Positions 19,489 through 28,103 of a DNA stretch of 64,000 bases are shown piece after piece. Positions within the stretch are counted from its first letter, which is position 1; every line of letters starts with the position of its first letter. The position numbers were made by a program, and so were the translations under genes. Under the pieces are notes generated by a model that saw nothing but the letters and a program-made list of their open reading frames with translations, had not been told where the DNA came from and made no database searches. The stretch spans positions 54,725 to 118,724 of the forward strand of contig NZ_QOHK01000009.1 of assembly GCF_003319175.1 (NCBI RefSeq). The letters are read 5' to 3'. The DNA is from Blastococcus sp. TF02-8. GTDB lineage: Bacteria; Actinomycetota; Actinomycetes; Mycobacteriales; Geodermatophilaceae.

Positions 19489-19986
19489 GTGACCATCCGT
19501 CGGCAGTTCGTGCTCGACGACGTCTCGCGGGCGATCATCGAGCAGTTGCAGGAGGACGGTCGCCGTCCCTACGCCCGGATCGCCGCGGCCGTCGGGTTGT
19601 CCGAGGCCGCCGTCCGGCAGCGGGTGCAGCGCCTGCTCGACGCCGGCGTCATGCAGATCGTCGGCGTCACCGACCCGCTGCAGGTCGGCTTCTCCCGGCA
19701 GGCGATGGTCGGCGTGCGGACCAGCGGCGACGCGCGGGTCGCGGCCGAGCGGATCGCGGACTTCGGCGAGGTCGACTACGTCGTGATCACCGCCGGGTCG
19801 GTCGACCTGCTGGTGGAGGTGGTGTGCGAGGACGATGACCAGCTGCTGGACGTCGTCGCGCGCATCCGTGCCGTCGACGGGGTGGAGTCCACCGAGACCC
19901 ACCTGTACCTGGGTCTGGCCAAGCAGACCTACGCCTGGGGCACCCGGGACCCGCAGCGCCCCGCGCCCGCCGACGCGGGGCTGTGA
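19489..19986 (+). CDS. Lrp/AsnC-family transcriptional regulator
   Basis: 165 residues from GTG 19489, which has GGGAG upstream; an in-frame ATG at 19438 would add 17 residues but overlaps a -10-like sequence. N-terminal helix-turn-helix with RPYARIAAAVGLSEAAVRQR, then the ligand-binding RAM/ACT domain (VGFSRQAMVGVRT...VDGVESTETHLYL). Such proteins sense amino acids and act as octamers or similar. It follows the glutamate dehydrogenase by 107 nt on the same strand and is convergent, with three bases between stops, with the small membrane protein. It is one of two candidate regulators of the island. Confidence 0.88.
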   Translation: MTIRRQFVLDDVSRAIIEQLQEDGRRPYARIAAAVGLSEAAVRQRVQRLLDAGVMQIVGVTDPLQVGFSRQAMVGVRTSGDARVAAERIADFGEVDYVVITAGSVDLLVEVVCEDDDQLLDVVARIRAVDGVESTETHLYLGLAKQTYAWGTRDPQRPAPADAGL

Positions 19987-19989
19987 CGC

Positions 19990-20373
19990 TCAGCCGCGCT
20001 TGAGCGCCAGCCCGCCGAGGCCGCGCACGGCGGCCAGCAGGAGGCCGGCCGCCGCGAGTGCACCCGCGACCGGCGCGACCCACGTGGTCAGGCCGGTCCC
20101 CGCGTGCCCGGAGTGCCCGGCGAGCTCCGGCGGGTGTGCGGCGAGCATCGCCGTCGTCAGCACGACGTGCGCCGCCCACGCGGCCCGCCCCGGCCGGCGG
20201 AACAGGTGTACCGCGCACAGCAGGCAGACCCCGACCAGCAGGGCCCTCGGTGCGGTGCCGGGACCCGGCACCGCACCGAGCAGCAGCCCGTGCAGGGTGG
20301 CGCACCCCGCTGCGGCTCCCGCCGCGGTCCGGGCGAGGAACCGCGGCGCGGCCGCCGGACCGAGCGGCTCCAT
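19990..20373 (-). CDS. Small hydrophobic membrane protein, unknown function
   Basis: Not recognised. 127 residues from ATG 20373, which overlaps the stop of the copper amine oxidase (TGATG), so it is translated with that gene. About four hydrophobic segments fill the chain (for example AGCATLHGLLLGAVPG, ALLVGVCLLCAVHLF, VVLTTAMLAAHP, WVAPVAGALAAAGLLLAAV). Several His residues and a HSGHAG motif stand between segments three and four. The tight coupling to a copper enzyme invites the idea of metal supply, but nothing in the sequence proves this. The longer open frame upstream is a shadow of the amine oxidase. Confidence 0.65.
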   Translation of the reverse strand: MEPLGPAAAPRFLARTAAGAAAGCATLHGLLLGAVPGPGTAPRALLVGVCLLCAVHLFRRPGRAAWAAHVVLTTAMLAAHPPELAGHSGHAGTGLTTWVAPVAGALAAAGLLLAAVRGLGGLALKRG

Positions 20374-22331
20374 CAGTGGCAGCGGCCCGGGGCCGGCGGC
20401 ACGTCGAGCGCGGGGTTCCGATCGAAGAAGCCGACCGGCTTGAGCTCGAAGGACACCACGTCCACGGGCATGACCGGCCAGTCCTCCGGCCGCGGGACGT
20501 GGTGGATGCCGAAGACGTGCCAGAGGACGACGTCGGTGTCGACCAGCGGCCGGTCGGCCTTCTGCCACTCCGGCAGGCCCTCGTCGCGGCGGCTCTGGTT
20601 GCAGAACTCGCCCGCGGGCCAGCGCTCCTCCTCGTCGAACCGGCTCACCCACACCGGGTGGTCGATGACCTGCGCCCGCTGGCGGAACGGCGCATCGGGG
20701 TGGGCCATCGACGGCAGCGCGGAGCTGGGGTAGAGCTTGAAGCCCGGCGCCGTGCCCAGCCGGTTGGGCTTGGTCCGGTTGACCACCTTGAAGGAGCGCT
20801 GGGTGGCGAAGTCGACGTCCAGCCGCCCTTCGGCCTCCGACTCCACCGGCCGGCTGCGGGTGACCACTGCCAGGCCGTGCGGGTTCTCCGCCGAGACCGG
20901 CAGTGCCTCGCTCTCGGTGACCACGACCGTGTTCTCCGGGCCGTCGACCTCCATGTCCAGCCGCGCCACGATGAAGTGCTGGTGGATCGGGGCGTAGGTG
21001 CGCTCGTCGACGACCGTGCCGTAGGGCGGGGCCTCGCCCTCGAAGGCGCTGGTCACCATGATCCCGGTGGCCCGGACCTCGCACTGGATGGTGCCGTCCT
21101 GGTAGAAGCGCCAGTAGGTCAGGTACTCGTAGTTGGCCACCGTGGCGTGGAAGGACACCACCATCCGCCGCGATCGGCGCACCTCCGACCCGGCCTGCTC
21201 GTCGACGTGCTTCCACAGCACGCCGTCGTCCTCCTCGTGCAGGCAGATGGCGTTCTCGATCGTGTAGGGCTCGCCGCGGGTGTCGTGCAGGACGGCGTCG
21301 ACGTAGGTGATGTCGCCCAGGCAGTCGCAACCGAGCTTGAGCGACGTCGTCATGAAGCCCAGACCCCACTCGCCGGCGTCGAAGGCGGTGCGCCGGTGGT
21401 GGTCGGGGCTCGGGTCGCGGTAGGGCACGACCATCTCGGCGAACGACATGCGGTGGGCGACCGGCCGTCCGTCGTACTCCAGCCGGTGGATGACCAGGCC
21501 CTCGCGGTAGTTGAAGCCCAGCCGCATCGTCCACTTCTGCCAGCGCAGCTCGTGGCCGTCGAGGGCGAAGGAGACGCCCTCCGGCTGCATGATCTCCAGC
21601 GCCTTGACGTCGGTGCGCTGCTGCAGCCCCGGCACCAGCGACGGCACGTACTCGCCCATCACCGGCGCCTCCGCCGGCGGCGCGGTGTCCTCGATCTGGA
21701 GCAGCTCCATGCTGTTGAGGTCGACGACGAAGTGCAGGCCCATCACCGGGTTGGCGTAGGGGTTGGCGTCCGGCGCCGCGCGGCGCCACACGTCGGTCCA
21801 GCCGACCCGGCGGTCCTGGAAACCCTGCGGGATCAGCGAGTGGCCGTAGGCCCAGGTGTCGATCAGCACGAGGTCGAGGTCGGTGATGCCGCGCTTCGCC
21901 AGCGCGGCGACGACGTCGGGGTGCCGGATGAGCGCCTCGTGCGCCTCGTGCCACTCGTCGACGGTCATGTTGGCCTGCTGGCCCGGCACCGCCTCCCAGG
22001 AGACGACCCCTCCCTCCGCGTCCTGGCCGTCGGGGAGCGAGACGACCGCCTTGTAGGGGATGCCCTCGTCGCGGCTCCACGCCGTCACCCGGGCCTCGCG
22101 GCGGATGGGGTCGCCCGGACGGAACCCGCGGACGACGTCCTTGGCCGGCTCGCGCAGCTCGATGGCGGCGAAGCGCCAGCGCTCGTCCACCCCGCGGTCG
22201 CGCCGCAGGATGGACGCCGCGGCGCGGAACTCCTCGGCCGAGAGCGGATCCAGCGGGTGCGGGGTGCCGGGGGGCGCGGACGTGCCGGCGGAGCCGACGG
22301 AGCTGTGGCACGAGGGCGCGGGATCGGTCAT
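20373..22331 (-). CDS. Copper-containing primary amine oxidase
   Basis: Oxidises primary amines (RCH2NH2 + O2 to aldehyde, NH3, H2O2). 652 residues from ATG 22331. The TPQ cofactor motif NYEY is present with the precursor Tyr401; copper ligands His450 and His452 (APIHQHF) stand 49 and 51 residues later, the same spacing as I recall for Arthrobacter globiformis AGAO, and a third His is in the FGIHHVPRPEDWP block. No signal peptide, so probably cytosolic. It overlaps the agmatinase gene (ATGA) and the small membrane gene. In this context putrescine to 4-aminobutanal is the likely reaction; other amines such as phenethylamine or histamine are alternatives. Confidence 0.93.
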   Translation of the reverse strand: MTDPAPSCHSSVGSAGTSAPPGTPHPLDPLSAEEFRAAASILRRDRGVDERWRFAAIELREPAKDVVRGFRPGDPIRREARVTAWSRDEGIPYKAVVSLPDGQDAEGGVVSWEAVPGQQANMTVDEWHEAHEALIRHPDVVAALAKRGITDLDLVLIDTWAYGHSLIPQGFQDRRVGWTDVWRRAAPDANPYANPVMGLHFVVDLNSMELLQIEDTAPPAEAPVMGEYVPSLVPGLQQRTDVKALEIMQPEGVSFALDGHELRWQKWTMRLGFNYREGLVIHRLEYDGRPVAHRMSFAEMVVPYRDPSPDHHRRTAFDAGEWGLGFMTTSLKLGCDCLGDITYVDAVLHDTRGEPYTIENAICLHEEDDGVLWKHVDEQAGSEVRRSRRMVVSFHATVANYEYLTYWRFYQDGTIQCEVRATGIMVTSAFEGEAPPYGTVVDERTYAPIHQHFIVARLDMEVDGPENTVVVTESEALPVSAENPHGLAVVTRSRPVESEAEGRLDVDFATQRSFKVVNRTKPNRLGTAPGFKLYPSSALPSMAHPDAPFRQRAQVIDHPVWVSRFDEEERWPAGEFCNQSRRDEGLPEWQKADRPLVDTDVVLWHVFGIHHVPRPEDWPVMPVDVVSFELKPVGFFDRNPALDVPPAPGRCH

Positions 22332-23368
22332 GAGGGGTTCTCCGGGGTGGGGTCGGGGCGGTTCGCGAGCAGGGGGAGGGACGGGTCCCAGCGGGTGCCG
22401 TCCCGGGCGTCGCGACGGCGGCGGGCGATCGCCGACAGCGCCTCCAGGACGACCCGGTTGGCCAGGGCCGCGGTGATGTCGGCGTGGTCGTAGGGCGGGC
22501 TGACCTCGACGACGTCGACGCCGACCACCGGCAGCTCCAGGCAGATGCGGCGCACCGAGTCGAGCAGCTGCCGGGCGGTGAGCCCGCCCGGCTCGGGTGT
22601 GCCGGTGCCCGGCGCGTGCCCGGGATCGCAGACGTCGATGTCCACGGACAGGAAGACGCCCTCGCACTCGTCGGTCGCGATGCCGAACGCCTCGGTCAGG
22701 CACTCGTCCAGCCCGCGGTGGACGATCTCGGTCATCTCGTAGGAGCGCATCCGCTGCTCGGCCATCCAGTCCAGCGTCTCCGGCGGCGGCCAGTAGCCGC
22801 GGAGCCCGATCTGGAGGAAGCGGTCGCCGCGCAGGGCTCCGGACTCGATGAGCCGGCGCATCGGCTGACCGTGGCCCCACAGGGAGCCGAACTCGATGTC
22901 GCCGGTGTCGGCGTGGGCGTCGAAGTGGATCATCGACACCCGGCCGTGCCCGAGGGCGTTGGCCACGCCCTTGGCGTCGGCGAAGGCGATGGAGTGATCG
23001 CCGCCGAGAACCACCGGGATGGCCCCGGCGCGGGTGACGGTCTCGACCGCCGCCTCGAGCGCCGGAAGGGCGGTCTCGATGTCGCCGGAGTACATCTCGA
23101 CATCGCCGGCGTCGACGACGCGCAGGTCGCGCAGGCCGTCGGTGCGCAGCGCCAGGCTGGGCCGGGAGCCGTCATGGGCCAGGTAGTCGGTCATGCGGAT
23201 CGCCTGTGGGCCGAAACGTGTGCCTGGCCGGTGCGAGGTGCCACCGTCGAACGGAGCACCCAGCACGACGACGTCGGCGTCGGCGAAGGTGGCCGGGTCG
23301 TCCAGGTCGCAGCGGTCGATCCCCAGGTAGGTGATGTCGGGCCCGTACTGGGAGCCGTAGCGCGTCAT
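22328..23368 (-). CDS. speB: Agmatinase-type ureohydrolase
   Basis: Arginase-family metallohydrolase, 346 residues from ATG 23368. Metal-binding motifs are complete: GGDHS, HFDAHADTGD and SVDIDVCDPGHAPGTGTPEP. With a coupled amine oxidase downstream the likely reaction is agmatine to putrescine plus urea. Guanidinobutyrase (4-guanidinobutyrate to GABA plus urea) or another guanidine hydrolase would also feed this pathway and cannot be excluded. First gene of a three-gene overlapping unit on the minus strand. Upstream frame to 23653 is open but lacks support; a promoter and dyad are seen at 23437-23490. Confidence 0.85.
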   Translation of the reverse strand: MTRYGSQYGPDITYLGIDRCDLDDPATFADADVVVLGAPFDGGTSHRPGTRFGPQAIRMTDYLAHDGSRPSLALRTDGLRDLRVVDAGDVEMYSGDIETALPALEAAVETVTRAGAIPVVLGGDHSIAFADAKGVANALGHGRVSMIHFDAHADTGDIEFGSLWGHGQPMRRLIESGALRGDRFLQIGLRGYWPPPETLDWMAEQRMRSYEMTEIVHRGLDECLTEAFGIATDECEGVFLSVDIDVCDPGHAPGTGTPEPGGLTARQLLDSVRRICLELPVVGVDVVEVSPPYDHADITAALANRVVLEALSAIARRRRDARDGTRWDPSLPLLANRPDPTPENPS

Positions 23369-23436
23369 CGTCGGCGTCCGATCGGTCGTTCGGTCACGGT
23401 CTCGTGCTGTCCGGCCCACGCTCACATGGCCGCCGA

Positions 23437-23451
23437 CGACGGAATCCGTCG
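23437..23451. promoter_or_regulatory. 15-bp perfect dyad, candidate operator (copy 3)
   Basis: CGACGGA-A-TCCGTCG, arms of 7 bp around one base. It lies 69 nt upstream of the agmatinase ATG and directly downstream of the predicted transcription start, a typical place for a repressor site. Related copies lie upstream of patD and of the aldehyde dehydrogenase at 10149. Confidence 0.5.
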
Positions 23452-23460
23452 CGGAGCCGC

Positions 23461-23490
23461 AATCTAGATGACGTATCCGTCGGCCAGCAA
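23461..23490 (-). promoter_or_regulatory. Predicted promoter of the agmatinase operon
   Basis: On the minus strand TTGCTG (23490-23485) and TAGATT (23466-23461) are separated by 18 nt, a fair match to housekeeping -35/-10 elements. It would start transcription near 23454 and give a leader of about 86 nt. Confidence 0.45.
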
Positions 23491-23703
23491 GCGTCCGATG
23501 ACACTTCCCGCCGCGCCGGTTCCCCGACAGCGGTAGGGGGACGCCGGTCGGGCGACGCATCCGGCCGTGTCCACCGCAGGGCGATGTCGTGCGGGGACAC
23601 GCGACCGAAACAGTTGTCGTACATCCTCGGCGCGTCGGTATCCGCCACGCCAACCGTGCCGGACTGTCGATGCCGTCGACGGTCGGTGTACGGGACGGAG
23701 TCT

Positions 23704-23718
23704 TCCCCCGTCGAGGGC
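23704..23718. promoter_or_regulatory. C-rich near-palindrome upstream of the permease
   Basis: TCCCCCGTCGAGGGC shares 13 of its first 14 bases with the perfect palindrome at 14843-14857 in the pucR-gabT region. It ends 77 nt before the permease ATG. Confidence 0.35.
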
Positions 23719-23795
23719 TGACTGGCTGGCTTCACGTGACCCGGGACACAGCCCGGCATCGATGCGCGCCGGCGCGGCGCGGCGAGGAGGACCGC

Positions 23796-25325
23796 ATGAC
23801 CCTGGACCAGGGTGCTCCCGCGGGGAGCACCGACCTGCGGGCCAAGGGCCTGTCCACGAATTCCGTAGGGCTGCTCGCCAGCGTCGTCCTCGGCGTCTCC
23901 AGCATCGCGCCCGTGTACGCGCTCACCGCGACGCTCGGCCCGACGGTGACCGAGGTCGGGCTGCAGATGCCGGCGGTCTTCCTGGCCGGTTTCCTCCCGA
24001 TGCTGCTGGTGGCCTACGCCTACCGGGAGCTCAACAAGGTCGCGCCCGACTGCGGGACCTCGTTCACCTGGACGACCAAGGCGTTCAACCCCTACATCGG
24101 CTGGCTGGCCGGCTGGGGCGCGCTGCTGGCGACCGTGATCGTGCTGTCCAACCTGGCCGGCATCGCCGTCGAGTTCTTCTACCTGCTGCTCGGTGAGATC
24201 ACCGGCTCGGAGACCGTGGGCGCACTGGGCGACAACACCCTGGTGCACGTCCTCACCTGCGTCGCCTTCATCGCCCTGGCCACGTGGGTCACCTACCGCG
24301 GGGTCGAGGCGACCAAGCGGGTCCAGTACGTGCTGGTCGGCTTCCAGATGCTGGTGCTGGCCGTGTTCGCCGTGCTCGCGCTCACCAAGGCCGGTTCGGC
24401 GCCCGGTGGCATCCCCTTCGAGCTCTCCTGGCTGGACCCGACCGCCATCACCTCGTTCAGCGCCTTCACCGCCGGCCTGTCGCTGTCCCTGTTCATCTAC
24501 TGGGGCTGGGACACCTGCCTGACCGTGAACGAGGAGACCGCGGGCAGCGACCGCACACCGGGCCGTGCCGCCCTGGTCACCATGCTGGTCATCATCGTCA
24601 CCTACGTCGGCGTGGCGATCGCCGTGCAGATGTACGCAGGCATCGGCACCGAGGGCACAGGGCTCGGCAACCCCGACACCGGTGACAACGTCTTCGCCGC
24701 GCTGGCCGGGCCGGTGCTCGGCCCGGGTCTGGCCTTCCTGTTGTTCCTCGCCGTCGTGGCCAGCTCCGCGTCCTCGCTGCAGACGACGTTCCTGCCGACC
24801 ACCCGGACGATGCTGGCGATGGCCGTCTACGGCGCCCTGCCCAAGCGGCTGGCCGACGTGCACCCGCGCTTCCTGGCGCCCTCGACGGCCACCCTGGTCG
24901 CCGGCGCCGCCACCGCGGTGTTCTACGTCGGGATGACGCTGATCAGCGAGAACGTCCTGATCGACACGATCTACGCGCTCGGGCTGATGATCTGCTTCTA
25001 CTACGGGCTCACCGCGTTCGCCTGCGTGTGGTACTTCCGCCACGAGCTGCGGCGCAGCGCCCGGGACCTGGTCTTCAAGGGTCTGTTCCCGCTGCTGGGC
25101 GGGCTGATGCTCGCGGCCGTGTTCGTGCAGACGGCGATCGACACCCTGGACCCGGCCTACGGGAGCGGTTCCTCGGTGTTCGGCATCGGCAGCGTGTTCG
25201 TCATCGGCATCGGCCTGCTGGTCGCCGGTGCCATCTTCATGCTCGTCTGGCGGGCCAGGCACCCGGCGTTCTTCCGGGGCGAGACGCTCCGGCAGGACAC
25301 TCCGGCGCTGGTCTTCGACGAGTGA
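23796..25325 (+). CDS. APC-family amino acid/polyamine permease
   Basis: Integral membrane transporter of 509 residues from ATG 23796 (GAGGAGG ribosome site). The first helix carries the APC substrate-binding signature in LLASVVLGVSSIAPVYAL; about twelve to thirteen hydrophobic segments follow, with a short cytosolic C-terminus. Divergent from the agmatinase operon and surrounded by polyamine/GABA genes, so uptake of putrescine, agmatine, GABA or glutamate is plausible; the family spans all of these and the sequence alone does not choose. The frame is open upstream to 23589 without start or coding support. Confidence 0.9.
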   Translation: MTLDQGAPAGSTDLRAKGLSTNSVGLLASVVLGVSSIAPVYALTATLGPTVTEVGLQMPAVFLAGFLPMLLVAYAYRELNKVAPDCGTSFTWTTKAFNPYIGWLAGWGALLATVIVLSNLAGIAVEFFYLLLGEITGSETVGALGDNTLVHVLTCVAFIALATWVTYRGVEATKRVQYVLVGFQMLVLAVFAVLALTKAGSAPGGIPFELSWLDPTAITSFSAFTAGLSLSLFIYWGWDTCLTVNEETAGSDRTPGRAALVTMLVIIVTYVGVAIAVQMYAGIGTEGTGLGNPDTGDNVFAALAGPVLGPGLAFLLFLAVVASSASSLQTTFLPTTRTMLAMAVYGALPKRLADVHPRFLAPSTATLVAGAATAVFYVGMTLISENVLIDTIYALGLMICFYYGLTAFACVWYFRHELRRSARDLVFKGLFPLLGGLMLAAVFVQTAIDTLDPAYGSGSSVFGIGSVFVIGIGLLVAGAIFMLVWRARHPAFFRGETLRQDTPALVFDE

Positions 25326-25331
25326 GCCGGT

Positions 25332-25363
25332 CGCCGGCAGGTGTGGGTCCCCACCTGCCGGCG
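25332..25363. terminator. Bidirectional hairpin terminator
   Basis: CGCCGGCAGGTG (25332-25343) and CACCTGCCGGCG (25352-25363) pair perfectly around the 8-nt loop TGGGTCCC. It lies 6 nt after the permease stop and 22 nt beyond the stop of the minus-strand aldo/keto reductase gene. Confidence 0.75.
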
Positions 25364-25385
25364 GCCGCTCCACCCGGCCGTCAGC

Positions 25386-26240
25386 TCAGGCAGCGCCCAG
25401 CCGGGCCAGCTGGCCGGGGGAGAGGGTGAGGTCCGCGGCGGCGGCCGAGTCGAGGATCGAGGCGGCCCGGGAGGCGCCGGGGATCGGCACGACGACGTCG
25501 CTCTGCGCCAGGTGCCACGCCAGCGCGACCTGGAACACCGAGACCCCGATCTCGTCGGCGACCTCCGCGAACGCGGGTGCGGTCGCGCCGAGCGACCCGG
25601 CCGCGCCGACCCCGCCGAAGGGGCTCCACGGCAGGAAGGCGAGCCCGTGCGCGGCGCAGTGGGCGAGCTCGTCGGCCGAGGAGCGCCAGCCCGGCGAGAA
25701 CTGGTTCTGCACGCTGACCAGCGAGTCGCCGATGATCGCGCGCGCGGCGTCGATCTGCGCGATGTCGGCGTTCGAGATGCCGACCATGCGCACCAGCCCG
25801 TCGTCGGCCAGCTGCCGCAGGGCGCCCATGGAGTCCTCCCACGGGGTCGCCGGGTCCGGCCGGTGGAACTGGTACAGCCCGATCGCGTCCACCCCGAGCC
25901 GGCGCAGCGACGCCTCGCAGGCCCGGCGCAGGTAGGCCGGGGACCCGTCCAGCTCCCAGTCGGTGCCGCGGCGGGTGTGCCCGCCCTTCGTCGCCACCAG
26001 CACGTCGGCCTGCCCGTAGGAGGAGAGCGCCCGCGCCACCAGCGACTCGTTGTGCCCGAACTCGGCCTCGTCGCGGGCGTAGGCGTCGGCGGTGTCGATC
26101 AGCGTGACCCCGGCGTCCAGGGCCGCGTGCACCACGCCCACGGCCTCGTCCTCGGACGGGCGGGGGTCCTTGGTGGACAGGGGCATCGCCCCCAGCCCGA
26201 CCGCGCTGACCGATGCGTTCCCGATGCGTCGCTGCTCCAT
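25386..26240 (-). CDS. Aldo/keto reductase (second copy)
   Basis: 284 residues from ATG 26240, with ribosome site AAGGAGG-like upstream context absent on this strand, so the start rests on the family N-terminus ([20 protein letters not shown]). Catalytic Asp and Tyr are in [12 protein letters not shown], Lys in [11 protein letters not shown], His in LYQFHRPDP; the cofactor motif is [11 protein letters not shown]. It is divergent from rarA (36 nt between starts), so the two share a promoter region. It stands at the island edge and has no obvious pathway role. It is not a recent duplicate of the reductase at 6085: the two differ throughout. Confidence 0.85.
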   Translation of the reverse strand: MEQRRIGNASVSAVGLGAMPLSTKDPRPSEDEAVGVVHAALDAGVTLIDTADAYARDEAEFGHNESLVARALSSYGQADVLVATKGGHTRRGTDWELDGSPAYLRRACEASLRRLGVDAIGLYQFHRPDPATPWEDSMGALRQLADDGLVRMVGISNADIAQIDAARAIIGDSLVSVQNQFSPGWRSSADELAHCAAHGLAFLPWSPFGGVGAAGSLGATAPAFAEVADEIGVSVFQVALAWHLAQSDVVVPIPGASRAASILDSAAAADLTLSPGQLARLGAA

Positions 26241-26262
26241 GAAGGAGGTCGTGCCCCGCGGG

Positions 26263-26276
26263 TAGCGTTCCGACCC
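26263..26276 (+). promoter_or_regulatory. Predicted leaderless promoter for rarA
   Basis: TAGCGT (26263-26268) fits TANNNT and ends 8 nt before the rarA GTG. No Shine-Dalgarno is seen ahead of that GTG. The same hexamer and spacing occur before priA. Confidence 0.4.
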
Positions 26277-27620
26277 GTGACTTCGCTGTTCGACGCTCCC
26301 GAGGACGACGGCCCTGCCGCGGTCGACCCGGGGGCGCCGCTGGCGGTGCGGATGCGGCCGCGCTCGCTGGAGGAGGTCGTCGGCCAGCAGCACCTGCTCG
26401 GGGACCGCGCCCCGCTGCGCCGGCTGGTCGAGTCCGACGAGCCCATGTCCCTGGTGCTCTACGGCCCGCCGGGAACGGGGAAGACCACGCTGGCGCACGT
26501 CATCTCGCTGGCGACCAAGCGGCAGTTCGTGCAGCTCTCCGCGCTGGACTCCGGCGTCAAGGAGGTGCGGGCGGTCATCTCCAGCGCCAAGCGGGAGCTG
26601 ACCTACGCCGGCCGCCGCACGGTGCTCTTCATCGACGAGGTCCACCGCTTCTCCAAGACCCAGCAGGACAGCCTGCTCTCCGCGGTCGAGGACCGGATCG
26701 TCAGCCTGATCGCCGCCACCACCGAGAACCCCTTCTTCTCGGTGGTCAGCCCGCTGCTCTCCCGCAGCCTCGTGCTCGCCCTCCAGCCGCTCACCGACGA
26801 CGACGTCCGCACCCTGCTGCGCCGCGCGCTGGCCAGCGAGCGCGGTCTGGACGGCGGGTTCACGCTGACCGCGGAGGCCGAGGAGCACCTGGTGCGCATC
26901 GCGGGCGGCGACGGGCGCAAGTCGCTGACCGCCCTGGAATCCGGCGCGGGGGCGGCGAAGGCGGTGGGCGCGACCGAGATCGACCTGGCCACCCTGGAGA
27001 CCGCCGTCGCCCAGGCCGCGGTGCGGTACGACCGCCAGGGCGACATGCACTACGACGTCGCCAGTGCGCTGATCAAGTCGATCAGGGGTAGCGACGTCGA
27101 CGCCGCGATGCACTACCTGGCCCGCATGGTGGAGGCGGGGGAGGACCCGAGGTTCATCGCCCGCCGGCTGGTCATCTCCGCCAGCGAGGACATCGGGATG
27201 GCCGACCCGACCTCGCTGCAGGTGGCGGTGGCCGCGATGCAGGCGGTGCAGTTCATCGGCATGCCCGAGGGGCACTTCCCGCTGGCCCAGGCCGTCGTCC
27301 ACCTGGCCACGGCTCCGAAGTCCAACGCGGTCACGCTGGCGATGAGCGAGTCGGTGGCCGACGTCCGGGCGGGGCTGGCCGGCCCCGTCCCGCCGGGGCT
27401 GCGCGACGCGCACTACGCCGGGGCGAAGAAGCTCGGCCACGGCAGGACCTACGTCTACCCGCACGCCCATCCCGACGGCGTGGTGCCGCAGCAGTACCCC
27501 CCGGACGCGCTCGTCGGCAAGGACTACTACCGGCCGACCAACCGCGGCGTCGAGGCGCGGCTGGGGGAGCGGCTGGCCAAGCTGCGGGCGATCATCCGGC
27601 GCACCCGCGCCCGCGACTAG
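26277..27620 (+). CDS. rarA: Replication-associated recombination ATPase RarA (MgsA)
   Basis: AAA+ clamp-loader-like ATPase that acts at stalled replication forks. 447 residues from GTG 26277 ([12 protein letters not shown]). Walker A GPPGTGKT (63-70), Walker [10 protein letters not shown] (Asp120-Glu121), sensor region [11 protein letters not shown], then the C-terminal tetramerisation domain with [16 protein letters not shown] and [15 protein letters not shown]. Full length for the family. It re-joins the conserved backbone after the polyamine island and precedes two small membrane protein genes and alaS. Frame is open far upstream, but that region is antisense to the reductase gene. Confidence 0.94.
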   Translation: MTSLFDAPEDDGPAAVDPGAPLAVRMRPRSLEEVVGQQHLLGDRAPLRRLVESDEPMSLVLYGPPGTGKTTLAHVISLATKRQFVQLSALDSGVKEVRAVISSAKRELTYAGRRTVLFIDEVHRFSKTQQDSLLSAVEDRIVSLIAATTENPFFSVVSPLLSRSLVLALQPLTDDDVRTLLRRALASERGLDGGFTLTAEAEEHLVRIAGGDGRKSLTALESGAGAAKAVGATEIDLATLETAVAQAAVRYDRQGDMHYDVASALIKSIRGSDVDAAMHYLARMVEAGEDPRFIARRLVISASEDIGMADPTSLQVAVAAMQAVQFIGMPEGHFPLAQAVVHLATAPKSNAVTLAMSESVADVRAGLAGPVPPGLRDAHYAGAKKLGHGRTYVYPHAHPDGVVPQQYPPDALVGKDYYRPTNRGVEARLGERLAKLRAIIRRTRARD

Positions 27621-27677
27621 TGTGACGAGGCCGGACTGTCGCTCCCGGCGCCGAATCCCCCGAGAACAGGAGCACGC

Positions 27678-28103
27678 GTGTCCGTAGGAGAGATCGCCGG
27701 GTTGGTCGCAGCCGGCGCCCTGGTGCTGCTGGTGGTGGTGGCCGCGGTCGTGCTGCTCAAGCTCGGTCGCACGCTCGACGAGACCACGCTGACCATCCGC
27801 CAGGTCCGGGAGCAGAGCGCGCCGATCCTGGCCCAGGCGGGCACGACGGTCGCGCACGTCAACTCGAACCTCGAGCGGGTCGACGACATCACCGGCAACG
27901 CCGCTAACGTCTCCAGCAACGTCGCCGCTCTCACCAGCGTGGCCGCCGCCACCCTGGGCAGCCCGCTGATCAAGGTCGCCGCGTTCAGCTACGGCGTGCG
28001 CAGCGCGGCGAAGAAGAAGCGCGAGGGGCAGGCGATCGCCGACGCCGCCGCGCGCGAGAAGGCCGAGCGCCGTGCGCGCCGCGCCGCCCGGCGGTCCGCC
28101 TGA
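27678..28103 (+). CDS. DUF948-type single-pass membrane protein
   Basis: 141 residues. One N-terminal helix (GLVAAGALVLLVVVAAVVLL, about 8-27) is followed by a long amphipathic, coiled-coil-prone region and a strongly basic C-terminus rich in Arg, Lys and Ala. This is the layout of DUF948 proteins, which commonly sit just before alaS in actinobacteria. Function unknown. GTG start with ribosome site ACAGGAG. The stop overlaps the ATG of the next gene (TGATG). Confidence 0.8.
   Translation: MSVGEIAGLVAAGALVLLVVVAAVVLLKLGRTLDETTLTIRQVREQSAPILAQAGTTVAHVNSNLERVDDITGNAANVSSNVAALTSVAAATLGSPLIKVAAFSYGVRSAAKKKREGQAIADAAAREKAERRARRAARRSA

Larger units (their letters stand above)
23369..23795. other. 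427-nt divergent control region, agmatinase / permease
   Basis: No gene is seen here. It holds a predicted minus-strand promoter (23461-23490), a 15-bp dyad (23437-23451) just downstream of it, and a C-rich near-palindrome (23704-23718) on the permease side, then the permease ribosome site GAGGAGG at 23784-23790. The stretch 23455-23515 is noticeably richer in A/T than its surroundings. Confidence 0.6.
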
